Shown here piece by piece: positions 10,807 through 23,894 of a DNA stretch of 64,000 nt. The stretch lies in assembly GCA_951213105.1 (NCBI GenBank), contig OX578138.1, positions 62,979,826 through 63,043,825 on the forward strand, in the 5' to 3' direction. The notes below the pieces were generated by a model. That model was not told the DNA's origin and did no database searches. It saw only the letters and a program-made list of their open reading frames with translations. A program made the translations under genes and the position numbers. Position 1 is the stretch's first letter. Every line of letters starts with the position of its first letter. This stretch comes from Amaurobius ferox (taxonomy: Eukaryota; Arthropoda; Arachnida; Araneae; Amaurobiidae).

Positions 10807-11515
10807 CTGATGTGGACAGGACACGACTTTCCCTGCAGACAAACATTCATTTTCTCATAATACTTTTAAGAATCCTTTACATTGAGTTTAATTTCACAAA
10901 TGGACGCTAAATTTGCATTTCTTTATTCAATTTTTTGTTTTAATTTGGTAACTGGAAATTTTTTCAAAGGCGGCGCAACAAATGTGCGAAAAAACGCAAA
11001 TAACTCGGTTAGTTCTAGAGTAATGCAATTGACCTTATTAATTTTCTCGTCAAACATTAAGTATAAAATAGGCGCTCAATTGATACATTTAAGCATAAGT
11101 AGTCTTCTCTTTTAGATTTTGACGATTTTTGCAGGTTTTTCCAAACAGGCATCTTTTTCCTTTCCGAACCGTACCAAAATCTAATCAACACTAGAGTATC
11201 CCACAACTTACTTATCTCCCAAATTTTGTGAAATTTAGCCAATTAGTATCTTATCTAGAGTGGATTACGATTATTGCCTTCCATTTCGCCAAAAAAGTAG
11301 ATTTTTTTTTATCTTGAACCGTACCAAAATCTAATCAGCATCAGGGTAATCCACATGTGGGTCAATTAGTTTTTAAGTTAGAGTGGATACATATTTTGCA
11401 CAGACAGGCAAACACACACACACAGACACTACGCATAAAATTGTCTTTTCGTGTTCTAGAAGTGTCAAAATTGTAGATCCGTTGAAAATTGTTTAATTGC
11501 GAGTTACATGAATTC
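10807..11515 (+). mobile_element. HLE-B copy 2, 3' terminus lost
   Basis: The start TCTGATGTGGACAGGACACG followed by ACTTTCCCTGCAGAC matches copy 1, and the internal order is the same. The match fades after AATTGCGAGTTAC and no terminal hairpin is present. Confidence 0.8.
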
Positions 11516-12849
11516 GCATTTTTTAGTTTTTAAAACAATGAGTCGGGAAGTGACATGTGTGAAGTAAAAATCATGTCAATTTCTGTGTTCTACATATTTT
11601 AAAGAATTTATGAGTCTATATTATTTTTAAAGTACTAACTTTTACTTAAAACTAACTTATTGCACAATTTTTATAATAAATTAGGCAATAAGATAAATGA
11701 GTAAGACAGGATTTAAGATTAAATAAAATTAAAATAACTTAGAATCAGCATAAAACGCAAAATTAATGTTATCGACCGATTTCGAATGCAAAAATAGTCT
11801 TCTTTTTCAAGATTCAGAAAAAGCGCAATCTTCACTTATCAGAGAAAGATAGATCGGGAACTAATGTAAGAACAGCAAACGTGGCAGAAGCAGTGTAAGG
11901 GATTTTGCTAACGGCGAGAGAATAAAAAGCGAATAACTCGTGAGGCAGGAACAAGAGGTGGAACATAATGAATGAACGGTAAAATAGCAACGAGGGCACT
12001 GACCTTTTTTGCCTCAGTCACTGATCTCTCTCTAAAGAGGGATGTTGAGTTTCCTGTTTGTCCGGATGAAGAAAGCTGTCTCGAAACTCTCGAAACCGGT
12101 CAAAACTATTATTTTGTATATTATGTTGCTTTTAACGGTGTCATTTAAATTTTATTATTTAGCAGCAGCTTGAGCTGTAAGTAGAACAAGACTTTACCAA
12201 CTGACGCGACTTTACTGCTCATGAACACAAAAGAAACACGAAACAGGTCCCTGGATACTGTAACTTGCAATAAAAGCGCTATATTACCGCTGTGATTACC
12301 CTTGTAGCTACCCCTTTATGATCACCCTCGCCTGGCGTCCCCCTGCAGGCAGATTCTACGGGGATTCAGGGGAATCCGCATATAGAGGGATTTTATCCCC
12401 CAATAGGTGAATTCTGTCATAGGTGAACACGCCACATAAATAGTTTCCTTGCTGCCACTGCAGATGTCAGGTGTTCCATGCTAACAACTATATATTAAGT
12501 ATGAAACTTGTCCAGGGATGCTGTCATCTGCAATGTGTATTCGAATCTAATACAATAAAGCGTTAATCCCCGTAATGTTTCTCAAAATGATAATGCGATT
12601 TAATGTTTTTATCAGAAACACCAAGTTTATAAAAACGTATGTCTTTCCGTATTATCTTTGAGTCGCCAGCATACTTGTACCTTGTCGACAGTCATTAAGA
12701 AATCATTGAAGCTTTAGAGATGGCATAAATCAAATATGATAGACAGAGACATTTTTTAAATTGTGACTGGGATAAAACTTCCTGTTTTTGCTTTCAGATT
12801 TATAAGTTAGAAGACGCCTTGGGATGAAATGAAAGTCATATCAAATTTT
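11516..12849. other. No gene; possible Penelope-like tail near 12060-12180
   Basis: The segment GATGAAGAAAGCTGTCTCGA ... GAAACCGGTCAAAACTATTA ... TTTAGCAGCAGC resembles, in order and wording, the segments near 58290-58395 and, inverted, near 52850-53060. The remainder is AT-rich with nothing recognised. Confidence 0.35.
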
Positions 12850-13430
12850 ACTTTCCCTTCATAGCATAATGCATAGTACAATCTATAGGGAATGTAGTGT
12901 GACAGAGTATAAAATTCGAATTTCAATTTTTGACGGAATAGCACGTTTCTAGCTTTTTCGATTTGGACTCGAAAGTATTTGAGGGATTTCTGTGCATATA
13001 TATATATATGTATATGTGTGTGTATGCATATATGTGTGTGTGTATGCATATGTGTGTGTGTGGTCGTGTTCATGAGTCTTTCAAATCGATGTCTCATGAA
13101 CGAATGGAGCAATTAAGACTTATTTGGAATGCAGCTCAACTCAACTTTCTCATACTAAAATCTATTCGTAGTAGCTTTATTTGTTTTTTTATTTTTTAAT
13201 TTCACAAGGAAATTTTAAAAAGTCGATATCATGGATCCAAATTATTACAATTACAGAGTATTACCCTTGAATTTAAGAGCATTAGAAAATCCTTCAACTG
13301 ATTCCATACTTGAAAATGTGCCTCCCCCTCAAGAGGAGGGTAACTTGCCCCCTCTAAAGAGGCTAATGACTTCAAGAACAAAAAAATTCCATCACGCTAT
13401 TTTCCACAACAATGATTGAAACTATAAAGC
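12850..13430 (-). mobile_element. HLE-C fragment, 3' half
   Basis: Read on the minus strand it ends in CCCTATAGATTGTACTATGC, then ATTATGCTATGAAGGGAAAGT. Upstream lie a TG/TA microsatellite (about 12995-13062) and a segment with short C-rich and G-rich blocks near 13320-13365. The same segments occur in the opposite orientation at 14560-15122, so the two form a long, spaced inverted pair. Sequence similarity continues for about 25 bp past the hairpin in both copies. Confidence 0.75.
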
Positions 13431-13439
13431 CCTGTGAGC

Positions 13440-13748
13440 ATTGAGCCATAAATAAACCCATTTTTCGCGTAATTATGTCAAATGTTGTCCTGTGCTGGAA
13501 TGTTAAAAATATATAAAATTTATAAAAAATGTAGCATGTCGTGAAAATCTATATCTGTTAATACGTGTGGCCGCTGTCGTGCGCACAAAAAATGCATCAC
13601 ATACATACAGACAGATAAACAGTAGAACATCACTCCAAAAATAGGCAAAACGCATTCAGGAGGTCTTGAAACATATGCTGGCATCAAAATCTCAATCGAT
13701 AATTTTCGTGAAAACAATACTTTCTCAATACTACTTATGAGAAAGTAA
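13440..13748 (+). mobile_element. HLE-D fragment, 3' end
   Basis: It ends in the hairpin ACTTTCTCAATACTACTTAT followed by GAGAAAGT, where the stem CTTTCTCA/TGAGAAAG replaces the CTTTCC/GGAAAG of types A-C. The same 3' segment, joined to the same upstream sequence, recurs at about 38480-38829. Confidence 0.65.
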
Positions 13749-13759
13749 AAAATTGGTAC

Positions 13760-14400
13760 TATTATCGCAACCACTGACGCAATTATTGATTTTAAACGCG
13801 ATTGAATTTTCGGAATAAATGTGCTGCAATTTTTAAAAGATATATTGAAAAAATCAGGACCATCATGAATACTTACCATCACGAATACGCACTTTTCATT
13901 ACAAAACGAAAGACACAATTTTTAAACCGTTGGCCTAATCCGATATCGAGATATTACACAATTTTCACACAAATGTATCCAAAAAATTACAGAAATTTTA
14001 AAAAGAAATATGATTAAGTAGGTTGATATTCCATATGAAGTATTATGGGACAAACTAACTAACATCATTCTCGTGTGTCTTGCTCGTTCCATTCATGATC
14101 AAAGACATATTTATATTAGAACTCAAACTATCGGTTAATGCTATATAAGAAAAGTCCTTCTTCTTGTCTATATCTAACGTTTGGTGACGAAGTTAGCGAT
14201 AATTTGACGACCTTGGCGGCGAACCATGCAAAATATCACCAACCTGACGAGTTTTAAAAATATCATCAAATTGATCAAAATCTTGCCAAATAGGCAAATT
14301 GACGCCTAATTAACAAAGATGCCGCCTAGTTGATGAAAATTCAATATCTTAGAGAATGTTCAACTTCTTTGAGAACCCCTGTAGATGAACGTTCGCTCGT
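13760..14400 (-). mobile_element. HLE internal fragment, diverged
   Basis: Read on the minus strand it contains the GAATGGAACGAGC...ACGAGAATGATGT block and the series of short dyads built from TTGGCGA/TCGCCAA words that mark the 5' half of HLE-A and the long HLEs. Both ends are lost. Confidence 0.6.
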
Positions 14401-14559
14401 TCTTACCGGTTGTTAAGAGAGCATACTATTCCTCTGGTCTGAAAAAAAGAACCTTATAATGCCATCGAAACAATTACAGTCACCTGACCTGTTCCTGCTT
14501 CCTTCAACAAAGTTTTGTAAGTTATTGTTTTACAAGCAGCACTTTTATTTACTGTAAAT

Positions 14560-15122
14560 TTTCTCTAGCCATTCTAGTGAGAGTGTCATCGAAGAGTTTA
14601 AAAAATGCCCATACTCTAAAACCCTTAAAGTCATTATCCTCCCCTTGAGGGGCAAGTTACCCGCTCCTTGGGGGAGGGGGATACGTTGTCAAGTATGGTA
14701 TCAATCGAAATATTTTCTAAAGCCCTTTAAAGTGAAAGGTAACACGCTATAATTATAATCATTTGGGTCCATAATAAGAATTTTTCAAAATTTTCTCGTA
14801 AAATAGAAAAAAAAAATAAAGCTACTACAAATGGTTTCTGGTATGAAAAAGTTGAGTTGAGCGACACACATTTAATTTTTAATTGCTCCATTCGTTCATG
14901 AAATTTCGCTATGACCCATGGACACGCCCACACACACACACATACATACATACACACATATACATACAGATGCGCACAGAAATCTCCACAAATACTTTTG
15001 ATTCCAGTTCGAAATAAACTAGACACGTGCTATTCCGCCGAAAACTCAAATTCAAATTTTCGACTCTGTCACACTGCTTTTCCTATATATTGTACTATGC
15101 ATTATACTATGTAGGGAAAGCA
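14560..15122 (+). mobile_element. HLE-C fragment, 3' half
   Basis: An inverted relative of 12850-13430 that carries a CA/TACA microsatellite (14929-14970), the subterminal GCCGAAAACTCAAATTCAAA block and the terminus TACTATGTAGGGAAAGC. The last bases are complementary to ACTTTCCCTACATA at the HLE 5' end at 15408. Confidence 0.75.
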
Positions 15123-15580
15123 AAAATTGATATGACTTTCATTTCACCCCAAATCTTCCACAATTAGGAGGTTTACAAAAGGTTCTCCAGACAATGGGTC
15201 TGTTGCAGACAAAGCGAGAAATGACATGCCTTCCGTATTTACTCAGGTTAAAGTATCATGAAATATGGACTACTTAGCTAAAATCTTCAATAAACCTTTC
15301 TAAAACTCTTTTAATAGCACTCTTATGAGAGTAGCTACAGAAATAATATTCTACAATAAAAATTATTTGTCTCTGGGAAAAAGTAATGTTCTTGGATTGA
15401 TGGAAAATCTGATGTGGGCAACATATGACTTTCCCTACATATCGGATTGAATTTACTTCTTTCACAGCGAAAAATTATATACAAGTTCCACGATACAATG
15501 TTTTTTATCGTTGGCTACATTCAGCGCTTTTCCGATTGACACGATATAAAACCATTTCAAAGGACTCCATTAACTTATAT

Positions 15581-17156
15581 CATCCCATATCACCCATCTA
15601 AACACCCCTAATGGCCCCGCATACTCAGACACCGCCATAGCAAACGCCCTGGCAGAAAACTATGAAAAACAGTTCACAGAAAACAACAATTTAAACTGCC
15701 CCATCGCTGAAAATCAAGTACAAACCACCCTTAACCTCTTCTTCAACTCAACCCCTTCTTTTATCATCCCACCCGCCCCCCCCCCTCGGAAATCTTGATA
15801 GAAATCAAAAATCTTAAAAACAATAAAGCCCCAGGCATCGATAAAATAAATAACAAAGCAATTAAATCCCTCCCTACCAACATAATTTACTTCATCACCT
15901 TGCTCTTCAACGCGATTCTAAAGTTCCAGCACTTCCCCACCAATTGGAAAACGGCCATTATCATCGGCATCCCGAAGCCAGGCGAAGACCCCACCCTAGC
16001 CCAAAATTTCAGACCCATTAGCCTATTAAACTCTATTAGTAAACTTGCGGAGCGAATAATACACACTAGAATCAAAAATTTTATCGAACAACATGACATT
16101 ATCAAACCAGAGCAATTTGGCTTTCGCCCATTACATTCCACAACACGCCAGCTGTTGAGAGTCACTGAATTCATTTCCGAGGGAATGGAAATCGGTCTCT
16201 CAACAGGTTTTCTACTTATTGATATTTCGAAGGCCTTTGATAAGGTGTGGGATAATGCACTAATATACAAAATGATTCAGCTCAACATACCAGACTCACT
16301 CATTCATCTTGCAAATTCCTTCCTTCGAAACAGATCCTTTACCGTCCGCTACAAACACTCCTACTCCACTCACAAACCACTTCGGTCTGGGGTCCCACAA
16401 GGCTCCCAATTGGCCCCGACCCTTTTCAATCTCTACATAAATGACATCCCGCGCGCCAAACACACGTACATAGCCATGTATGCGGACGACACTGCACTAT
16501 ACACAAGCAGCTCCAAAAAATATGTTATTCGCTCAAGACTACAAAATCACATTAACATCATCTCCGCCTGGTTTCGGGCATGGAAAATTAAAATAAATGA
16601 AAAAAAGACCAAATGCATCATCTTCTCCAAAATAAAGAAAAAACCCAAACCGAACCCCATTATAATAAACACAAATCCGATCCCATTCGTTGATAACGCT
16701 AAGTACCTTGGAATCACCTTCGACTCAAAGCTCACTTGGAAACCCCATTTCAAAAAAGCAATTGCAAAATTCTACACTGCAAAAAAACTACTCTCTTCCA
16801 TTTTACATTCCCGCAATGCCAGCTACCAGAACAAGGTGCTTTTATATAAAACAGTCCTCCGACCTATCCTCCTTTACGCCGCCCCGATCTGGGGTTTCGC
16901 TGACAACAAATTACTTAACAAACTTCAAATAACGCAAAATAAAACTTTAAGAACCATCAGAAAAGCCCCGCGATACCTCCGGAACGATGTCATCCGCAGA
17001 GACTTCGGAGTCCTCAAAATTGTTAAATTGGCTCAAAAATTTTATCATAATCTTAATAAAATCCCAAACGAGGAAATTTGCAACTTGCCGGATTACGACC
17101 CCCACCAATGGAAGTACCGCAAGCAGCCAAGAGCCTCGTCCATCCTCCCATACTAA
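15581..17156 (+). pseudogene. Jockey ORF2: reverse transcriptase region, one frameshift
   Basis: The product would copy LINE RNA into DNA at the target site. From 15601 one frame reads NTPNGPAYSDTAIANALAEN and continues to a C-rich tract at about 15770-15786, where a one-base shift moves it to the frame that runs to 17156. In that 453-codon stretch the RT blocks appear in order: APGIDKI, FRPISLLN, FLLIDISKAFDKVW, SGVPQGSQLAPTLFNLYIND, the catalytic YADD in AMYADDTALY, and YLGITFD, followed by the Jockey-type C-terminal region. The aspartates of YADD and of DISKAFD are intact. There is no ATG near the beginning of the long frame; TTG at 15795 is not a credible start. Apart from the C-tract slip and 5' truncation I see no damage, which suggests a fairly young copy. 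Confidence 0.92.
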
Positions 17157-17628
17157 AATAGCAAGAAACTTTTAAACTATTTAAAAAGAATTTATATATC
17201 AAGAATTATTTTTATGACGAATCATTTAATTACCTGTAGTAAGATAGAAAATACCAAGCTTCTAAAATAAATTTCCCTACTTCTAAATTCTTATATGAAG
17301 ACAATAATCCTGTGTTAGTAACATGAAAGAAAGTGAACTCAACTTTTTCAATCAATGGATGCAAGAAATGGATCCTTCAAATAAAATCCCATGAAGCCAA
17401 CTATGGCGGGAAAAAAAAAATTGTGGCCCCCTTTTTTTTGTGACCGGAAAGAGACTTATGCCAATCTAAACTTTCATCCTGTCTGATAATTATCAGCTTT
17501 TGACAATCCAGCCCCCCCCCCTCCCTTGTGGTGCACCTCATTTAATGTAAAATTCAGCTTCACAATTCTCACCCAGGAGATACAGGCAATTTTTGCCTAG
17601 GAGCTCCAAGAAATCACCGAGGCCTCAT
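15581..17628 (+). mobile_element. Jockey-clade LINE copy 3, 5'-truncated, 15-bp target duplication
   Basis: Direct repeats TCCATTAACTTATAT at 15566-15580 and 17629-17643 bracket the insertion, and other long HLEs (near 33660 and 62450) show one closely related version of this site, as expected for an empty target. The element holds the last part of ORF2 and a 3' UTR of about 470 bp with C-rich and T-rich tracts. It lacks ORF1 and the endonuclease part of ORF2, so it is dead on arrival. Confidence 0.9.
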
Positions 17629-18030
17629 TCCATTAACTTATATTTCTCGCAACTCTAACTTGGCAATTATTGATATTAATAGCAAACGTAGTAAGCAATA
17701 TAGTCCATAGATTAAAATGTTTTAATTAACTCATCAATTTAGTGAAATTTTTTTTAATTTAGCATCATTTATATAATTTTAGAAATATTTTCGTTAATTT
17801 CGCCCCATTAAAAATTCGCCAATTTAGCGATATTTTGCCACGGCAGTGGCCAAGTATGACAATTTATCGCTAAGCGTTACAGACGGACGGATTGGAGAAC
17901 TTTTCTTGTATATAAATATATAAAGAAATAACTATTAGCGAATTTTGGGGAGTAAAAATATAAAACTATTACACAAAATATATCTTTCGTAAACGGAATG
18001 AAGTAGATCCACGAGGATGATGTTAATAAG

Positions 18031-21000
18031 TTGACAGCGGATTCCAAGATGGCTTACAAGATGGCGGCTGAAAGAAAATCTGCTCCGTATGGATGAGTTT
18101 TGAAAACTGTAAATTTGTGTGATGAGATGCTGGAAAGTAGACATTAATATTCTATAAATAGTGCTGGACACGCCGATATATAATTTGCGTTTGTGAATGT
18201 ATTTGTTCCCGACTTATTGAAGTTATTAAATTGTGTTTGACAAGTTCTGCAAGAAGCACATTGCATTACGCATTACACCTTTTGATGTTTAGTGCTGTTC
18301 ATTTGGATTACCTGTTGAAATTCCTCTATTGGACTCTCTCGGAATATATGCAGTAAGTGATATTATTGAAAATAGTTACTTATAATTTGAATATATTGTG
18401 TATCTAACGGTGTTAAATCTGAAGAGTTATAGAGTCTGTTTGGATTATCGTTGAACGAAGATTACGTCATGTCGATTACTACGAACAGTACTCTTGAATC
18501 TGAATAGTATTCCATATCCTTATACTTCCCTTTTCAACCACCTTAATTACTTTATTCTGAGAGAATCACAGGACTTCTGGGACTCCTCAGAGGTAGGGAC
18601 ACGGGGTCTCGCAGTTTCTTCCGAGGATTAATCTCAAACAACAGATCAAGGATAGGATTATGATTTATTTTCTCACTGGCAATTGTTCTTTGATAAGTTA
18701 GCTACACAGATTTAAAAAAGTCCCCTAATTGTAAATGTCTAATGGTCGGTGGTGTAGAGCATTAGAAGAGATGACTGGGACATTTTTTTATCAAAGTATT
18801 TATTTCTATGAAATGCTTGTATACAATTAAAAAAGCAAAATGTACATTTAATTTTACACATATATTATTTGGCTACAAATTAAAAAAAATTGCTAAACAA
18901 TATTACATATTTGGGAAGAAATCATAAGTTTCATAAAAAAACTCTAAATTTTCTCATTCATCTCCAACAAGACGTATGAATGGGGTATTTAAAGAGACGG
19001 ATGGGACAGTAATATTTTAACTATCCAACTTGATATCAAATAAGAATAATCAATTAATAATGATGCTGGTAAAATCAAACTCATGTCATAAATGCTTTTA
19101 CTTTTTCTGCATCACCTTGATTTTGTGGTTTTGTCAATTTGTACACAATTTCAGATTTTGAAATGTTGCATATTTCGCTTTCCATTTGTGGTGTCGCAAT
19201 CTGCGAAAGTGTATATTTTCTATTTTAAATGTTCTTTTCGAGCCATGTAAGTGTAAAAATTCTGTCTCGAATTCAATGACTGATTTGAAACCGCAGCATG
19301 TGCGTGTTTTCGCTTTTCGTCTGACGGAGAGACCGTTAGGCTCTGTTAATTTTGTCTTGTATTTGAATTGTTCTGTTTTCCGCGAGTTTGATATGCGAGT
19401 GCTCAATGTATATGTGTGAGTGATGTCAGAATTCTATGTAGCGGTGGAAGACGCTACGATTTTCGAGAGGTTGCACAAAGGAGCTGGTAAATGTATGTCG
19501 CCTTTTCGAGGCTTCCCCGAATTTGTAAAAATGGTAAAATTTAAACTAAATTATTCTTCAGTTTTATGGACCGACAGTTTCCTGTACACATCAACATCTC
19601 CTGTATGGGTGTAAGTATATGTGGGAGAAAGCTAAGGGATTTAAGATTCCCATGTTCTTGGCTCAAAAACATTATATTTCAAATCTAAAGCCAAGCAATA
19701 AGTTTAAGTCATTTCTCCCTTAATATGAATATATTATTGTAAGTGAATCTACTAAGGATTATATTGTTTTAAGATTTTCGCTACAAGTAAAAGTGTTGTA
19801 TTAAAGAATAAATTGTATGAATAATTTCCTAAATTTCAATTAACTGTTTGGAACTGAAAAATTATGTTTTATACTGAGAATATAGAAGTTTACCTTGATT
19901 AAGAATGTTGATAAATATTTATCATGCTGAATTATGCAACCCAATTAATATATCAACTTAGCTCTGTATGTGTGGAAATAATACAATTCTTATTAAAGAA
20001 TGTTTATTAACTTCAATATGAATATTTTTATTTACGACTCAATTTGCCATTCCTATTTAATTGACTGTGTTTCGGCATTGTTGAATAATTTGATTCAACA
20101 TCAGGAAATACGAACCTGGTTTTCAAACTATCACTAAAAAAATCTCAATGTGTCTCAAGATATAATATTACCACTGTACCTTTTGAATTGTAAGAGATCC
20201 CGGTGATACTGAAAGTGTATGTATCCAATTTATTTACGCTCGTCATTAACTCAGCATTGCCCACGGCGGAACGGAGTGGACTTCCATCGTCGAGAGGTTG
20301 GTATGTTTTTCATGAAGATTGATTCTTACAGTTATACGATCCGGCATTCACACAGTGGATAGAAAATTCCATAACTGTCAATTTTTTTCCTTAAAAATTG
20401 AACAACCTTGTAATTAGCACTACCGTAAGCATTTAAAACTCTAGCAATAAAATTCGCAACGTTTTTGTTTTTGTTCATATTTTGTCAATATAAAATCTAC
20501 ATCTTGTAAGGAGGTTTTGTCAATCTATTTTGATAAAAAATTTTTCTTTGAAAGATTCGTCAAATTTTAAAGCTTGTTCTGATTCACAATGTAAAAATTC
20601 GAGGATAAAATGGGGGTCAACTCAAATTTGATAGAATGTATTTTCATCACATCAGGGACATATAAGTATTGAAAGTTTCAAGTCCATTGAACGTCGGGAA
20701 TCGGATTAAAAATCGATCACAAAATGTCATGTTTGTAATAGAATGTTATTACACTTTTGTGTTACATATCGTATGTATACAAATACCCGCTGTTATTTTC
20801 AATGTTAATAAATATGTACTTCCCCATAAACAGTTTGAAACAGCCACATATTCTATTTTATTATACCTAACATACAATTTTAATATTTAATTGAAATAAA
20901 ATTTTATTACAGGTATAGTATTCCCTATTTCAGCAGGGGTATACATTGGAAATCTATTTGTGGGGAGGGTGGAGGGTGTGGGTCATGTTATTCTTTTTGT

Positions 21001-22168
21001 CAAGCTCAATTCTGAAATGCTAACCCTCCCCCCCACTCGATGATTCAGATATGTAAAATTCAATTGTTATTTTTGGGTTCAAAGAAGAAAAATAGTTTCA
21101 TATTTTCCCAAATTTAAATATGTAAAAGAAAATATTAGTTATAGAAATATTTTGTTATTTATTGGGACATTTTTTTAATTTCCTGATTTTTTGGGGTCTT
21201 CCTTAAATACACCACTCATTTCAGTCAACCAATAACTAAAATAATAAATCCAGTCAACCAATAGACTTGATAAATAGCCATTTATCGTTTCACTATTCAA
21301 TATTTTCCCCAAACAGATCAAGAATTATTGTGCTTATTCAATTATTTTAAAAATTAATAGAGTAAGAATTTAATAGATTGCATTTTAGATCTAAAAACTA
21401 AAGATATTAATTAAAAACAGCCACTCTAGAAATAAACTGTACCTTGCTTCAATGCTACGGAGATGAATAGAACAGCTCCAATCAACCCCATGTATTAGTG
21501 TACCATCTATACCCATGCTGTAACTTTTGATTTGTAGCCGTTTTGTGAAAGATATATTCTAAAGACAGTAATATAAATAATGTATTTTTATAACTAACAT
21601 ATAAGATTTAAAAACAGCAAAATATCAATTATTGATTTTTAGCAGTACTTATGAAATCAAGGAAATAAGAAATATGCAGAAATTTGCTTTTGATCTTGAT
21701 ATTTAATTATTAAGCTTCAGCAACATAAATTCAGGAGCAATGTTCTTTTCCTTTCAGTTGTGATTTTAGGTACACTAGGAAAAAAATTAACTGAACAAAG
21801 TGTTTAAAGGCTGAGTTGTGGGAAGTGTCCCATCCATCCCTTGTCCCATGCATACTCCTATATTTTTCCTCCCAGTTCATTTGGGTTAGTCATTATTACT
21901 CGTGTTTCAAAACTTCTGTGTTTCGGAAATTATTCTATTGTTATTGTGTCTTGCCTCCAAGTTTTAATGGGGTTGTGTGTTGGGATGCTAACGTTTTGTT
22001 AGCTGCAATATGTTGCCAGTCTTTTACCGCTCAAACATTTCTGTGTTCTAAACCGTCGAATGAGCAGTGTAGGTTGGTACATGGAATAAGTTGGCTGCAA
22101 GATATTGCATATGAAAAATAATATAGTTACAGAATTGTTAATACCTTTTTAATTTTATGTAATTATTA
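18031..22168. other. About 4.1 kb without recognised features
   Basis: This is the longest stretch with no TE I can name. Slightly more CpG-rich parts occur at about 19170-19620 and 21810-22120, with frames of 77-101 codons, but no domains, splice pattern or similarity within the window supports them. If the window has a host exon or promoter, this and 38.8-43 kb are the places to look. Confidence 0.4.
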
Positions 22169-23114
22169 CTTTCCTTATATACATAATGTATAAGGAAAAT
22201 ATTGTGACGGGGTCGAAAATTCGGATTCGAGTTTTCGACGGGAGAGCACGTTTCAAGCATCCCTGATCACGAATCGAACATTTTTCAGGTGATTCGGTGT
22301 ATGTGAGTGAAATTATGTGTGTGTGTGAAAGTATGTGTGGGTCAGTGAGCCTGTGGAGAGGATATCTCACGAACGAATAGAGCGATTCAAATGAAATTTA
22401 GAACAAAAATCAGAATCCGTGAATACTGGAAGCCTATTGTTTTTAGACGCAATCGAATGTTCAGAACTACCCGAAATTTTCGAGTGAAATTTTGAAAAAA
22501 TCATCAAAAAGCAAAACCTTTAATAAAGTTACGCAAATAAACATTTCTTATGTAATTTTTCCTTAGAAAGTGATTGACATAAACTTTAGAACACTAGCAT
22601 GAACCGTTCTCGAGGTATTGCTCATTTTTCAAATACATTTATAAAAAAAAATCACATAAATTAAAAAATTTAATAATAACTTTTGAGAAACATGTTCACT
22701 TTTCATATATAATATCATGCGATAAATTTGGTGATATCATTCTCGTGGATCTAGCTCGTTCCATTCATAAGAAAAGATACTTTCAGTAATACTTTTTTAC
22801 TTGAACGCCAATGGTTATTTATCTGCTATAAGAATAACTTATTTCCCCGTCCATAACGCTTGGCGAGATTTTGGCGACTAATTTGGCTGAATGTCGCTAA
22901 CTTGGCGACTTTTTTAAATGTTGCCAAATTAACGAAAATCTCGCCAAATGGATAAAAATGACACTAAATCAATGAAAATGAAGACTCATTGACGAAAATT
23001 CAATATCTTGGAAAGAATATATATATCTACTATAAGAATAACCCTTTTTTTTTACTATAAAAGTAGTAAATTCATTGCATTATATAAGGAAAGTCATGTG
23101 GTGCCCACATCAGA
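22169..23114 (-). mobile_element. HLE-A, complete copy
   Basis: On the minus strand it begins TCTGATGTGGGCACCACATG followed by ACTTTCCTTATATAATGC and ends TTTTCCTTATACATTATGTA followed by TATAAGGAAAGT. Only a short TG/GTGAG tract stands where other copies have a long microsatellite. The flank on the 5' side is a T-run on the plus strand. Confidence 0.9.
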
Positions 23115-23828
23115 TTTTTTTATATAGTTTTTAAAACTCAATATCTCGAGAACTATTCTTCCTAACGCTTTAAAGTTTGTGTCATCCGCTTTTTTTTTTT
23201 TTTTTTTTTTTTTTTGTGTGAAAATTTAGATAAGATAGGATTATATAGGTAACGGTTTCGAAAGTTATTTTTTAATGATATTTTCAAAATTTCATTCCAA
23301 AATAGAATCATCTTCCGAATAATCGATTACGTTTAAAATCAATCTGGTTCCAGTATTTACCGATTTTAATAATCGCATCAAATTTCGCTTGAAACACTTC
23401 ATTTGTTCATGAGATACCGCAACCATAGACTCACAGACGTACACATACTTACAAGCACACTAACATACATACGCACACACTAACATACATACGCACACAC
23501 TAACATACATACGCACACACTAACATACATACGCACACACTAACATGCATACGCACACACTAACATACATACGCACACACTAACATACATACGCACACAC
23601 TAACATACATACGCACACACTAACATACATACACACACACTAACATACATACACACACACTAACATACATACACACACACTAACATAAATACACACACAC
23701 TAACATTCATACGCATACTAACCTGCACACACTAACTTACATAGACGCACATTAATATAAATACACACACTAACATAAATACATACATTAACATGCACAC
23801 ATTAGCATAAATACACACATTAACATGC

Positions 23829-23880
23829 TCCATCTTGCTACTCTAAGTCCTCTGGACGAGTCGGACGGTCTGGGTCTTCA
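23829..23880 (+). mobile_element. Truncated SINE 3' tail, 52 bp
   Basis: It contains GAGTCGGACGGTCTGGGTCT and is flanked by the 14-bp repeats ACACATTAACATGC at 23815-23828 and 23881-23894. It was inserted in the satellite array. Confidence 0.75.
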
Positions 23881-23894
23881 ACACATTAACATGC

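Larger units (their letters stand above)
9208..11515. repeat. Diverged tandem duplication of about 1.24 kb carrying HLE-B
   Basis: Units start near 9208 and 10445 and share GTTGCCATTCTACCTAAAGA, then the GCTCCTTGACA block, then ACCAGCACTTTTAAAGAGCT, and then an HLE-B element in the same orientation. The insertion of HLE-B therefore predates the duplication. Unit 2 has a further internal duplication and has lost the HLE-B terminal hairpin. Confidence 0.8.
15408..18030 (+). mobile_element. HLE-C / long-type element interrupted by Jockey copy 3
   Basis: The 5' end is TCTGATGTGGGCAACATATG followed by ACTTTCCCTACATATCGG. After 15580 the element resumes at 17644 (about TTCTCGCAACTCTAA) and runs through TTTAGCGATATTTTGCCA to the GTAGATCCACGAGGATGATG block. 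The joined order equals that of the long HLE at 62293. The CA tract and terminal hairpin are not present. Confidence 0.75.

Noticed and set aside
13520..13918. 132-codon minus-strand frame
   Set aside because: It runs across the HLE-D terminal hairpin and has no domain; it is a chance frame in repeat DNA.
15795..15797. TTG as start of the reverse transcriptase
   Set aside because: The protein clearly continues upstream in another frame; the apparent start is created by the frameshift in the C tract.
15887..16270. 127-codon minus-strand frame
   Set aside because: Shadow of the Jockey reverse transcriptase on the plus strand.
21816..22121. 101-codon plus-strand frame, possible exon
   Set aside because: No conserved motif, weak splice context and no similarity inside the window; not enough to call a gene.
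23446..23720. Regular 20-bp repeats resembling a CRISPR array
   Set aside because: The units follow each other without unique spacers and the genome is eukaryotic; it is a satellite.
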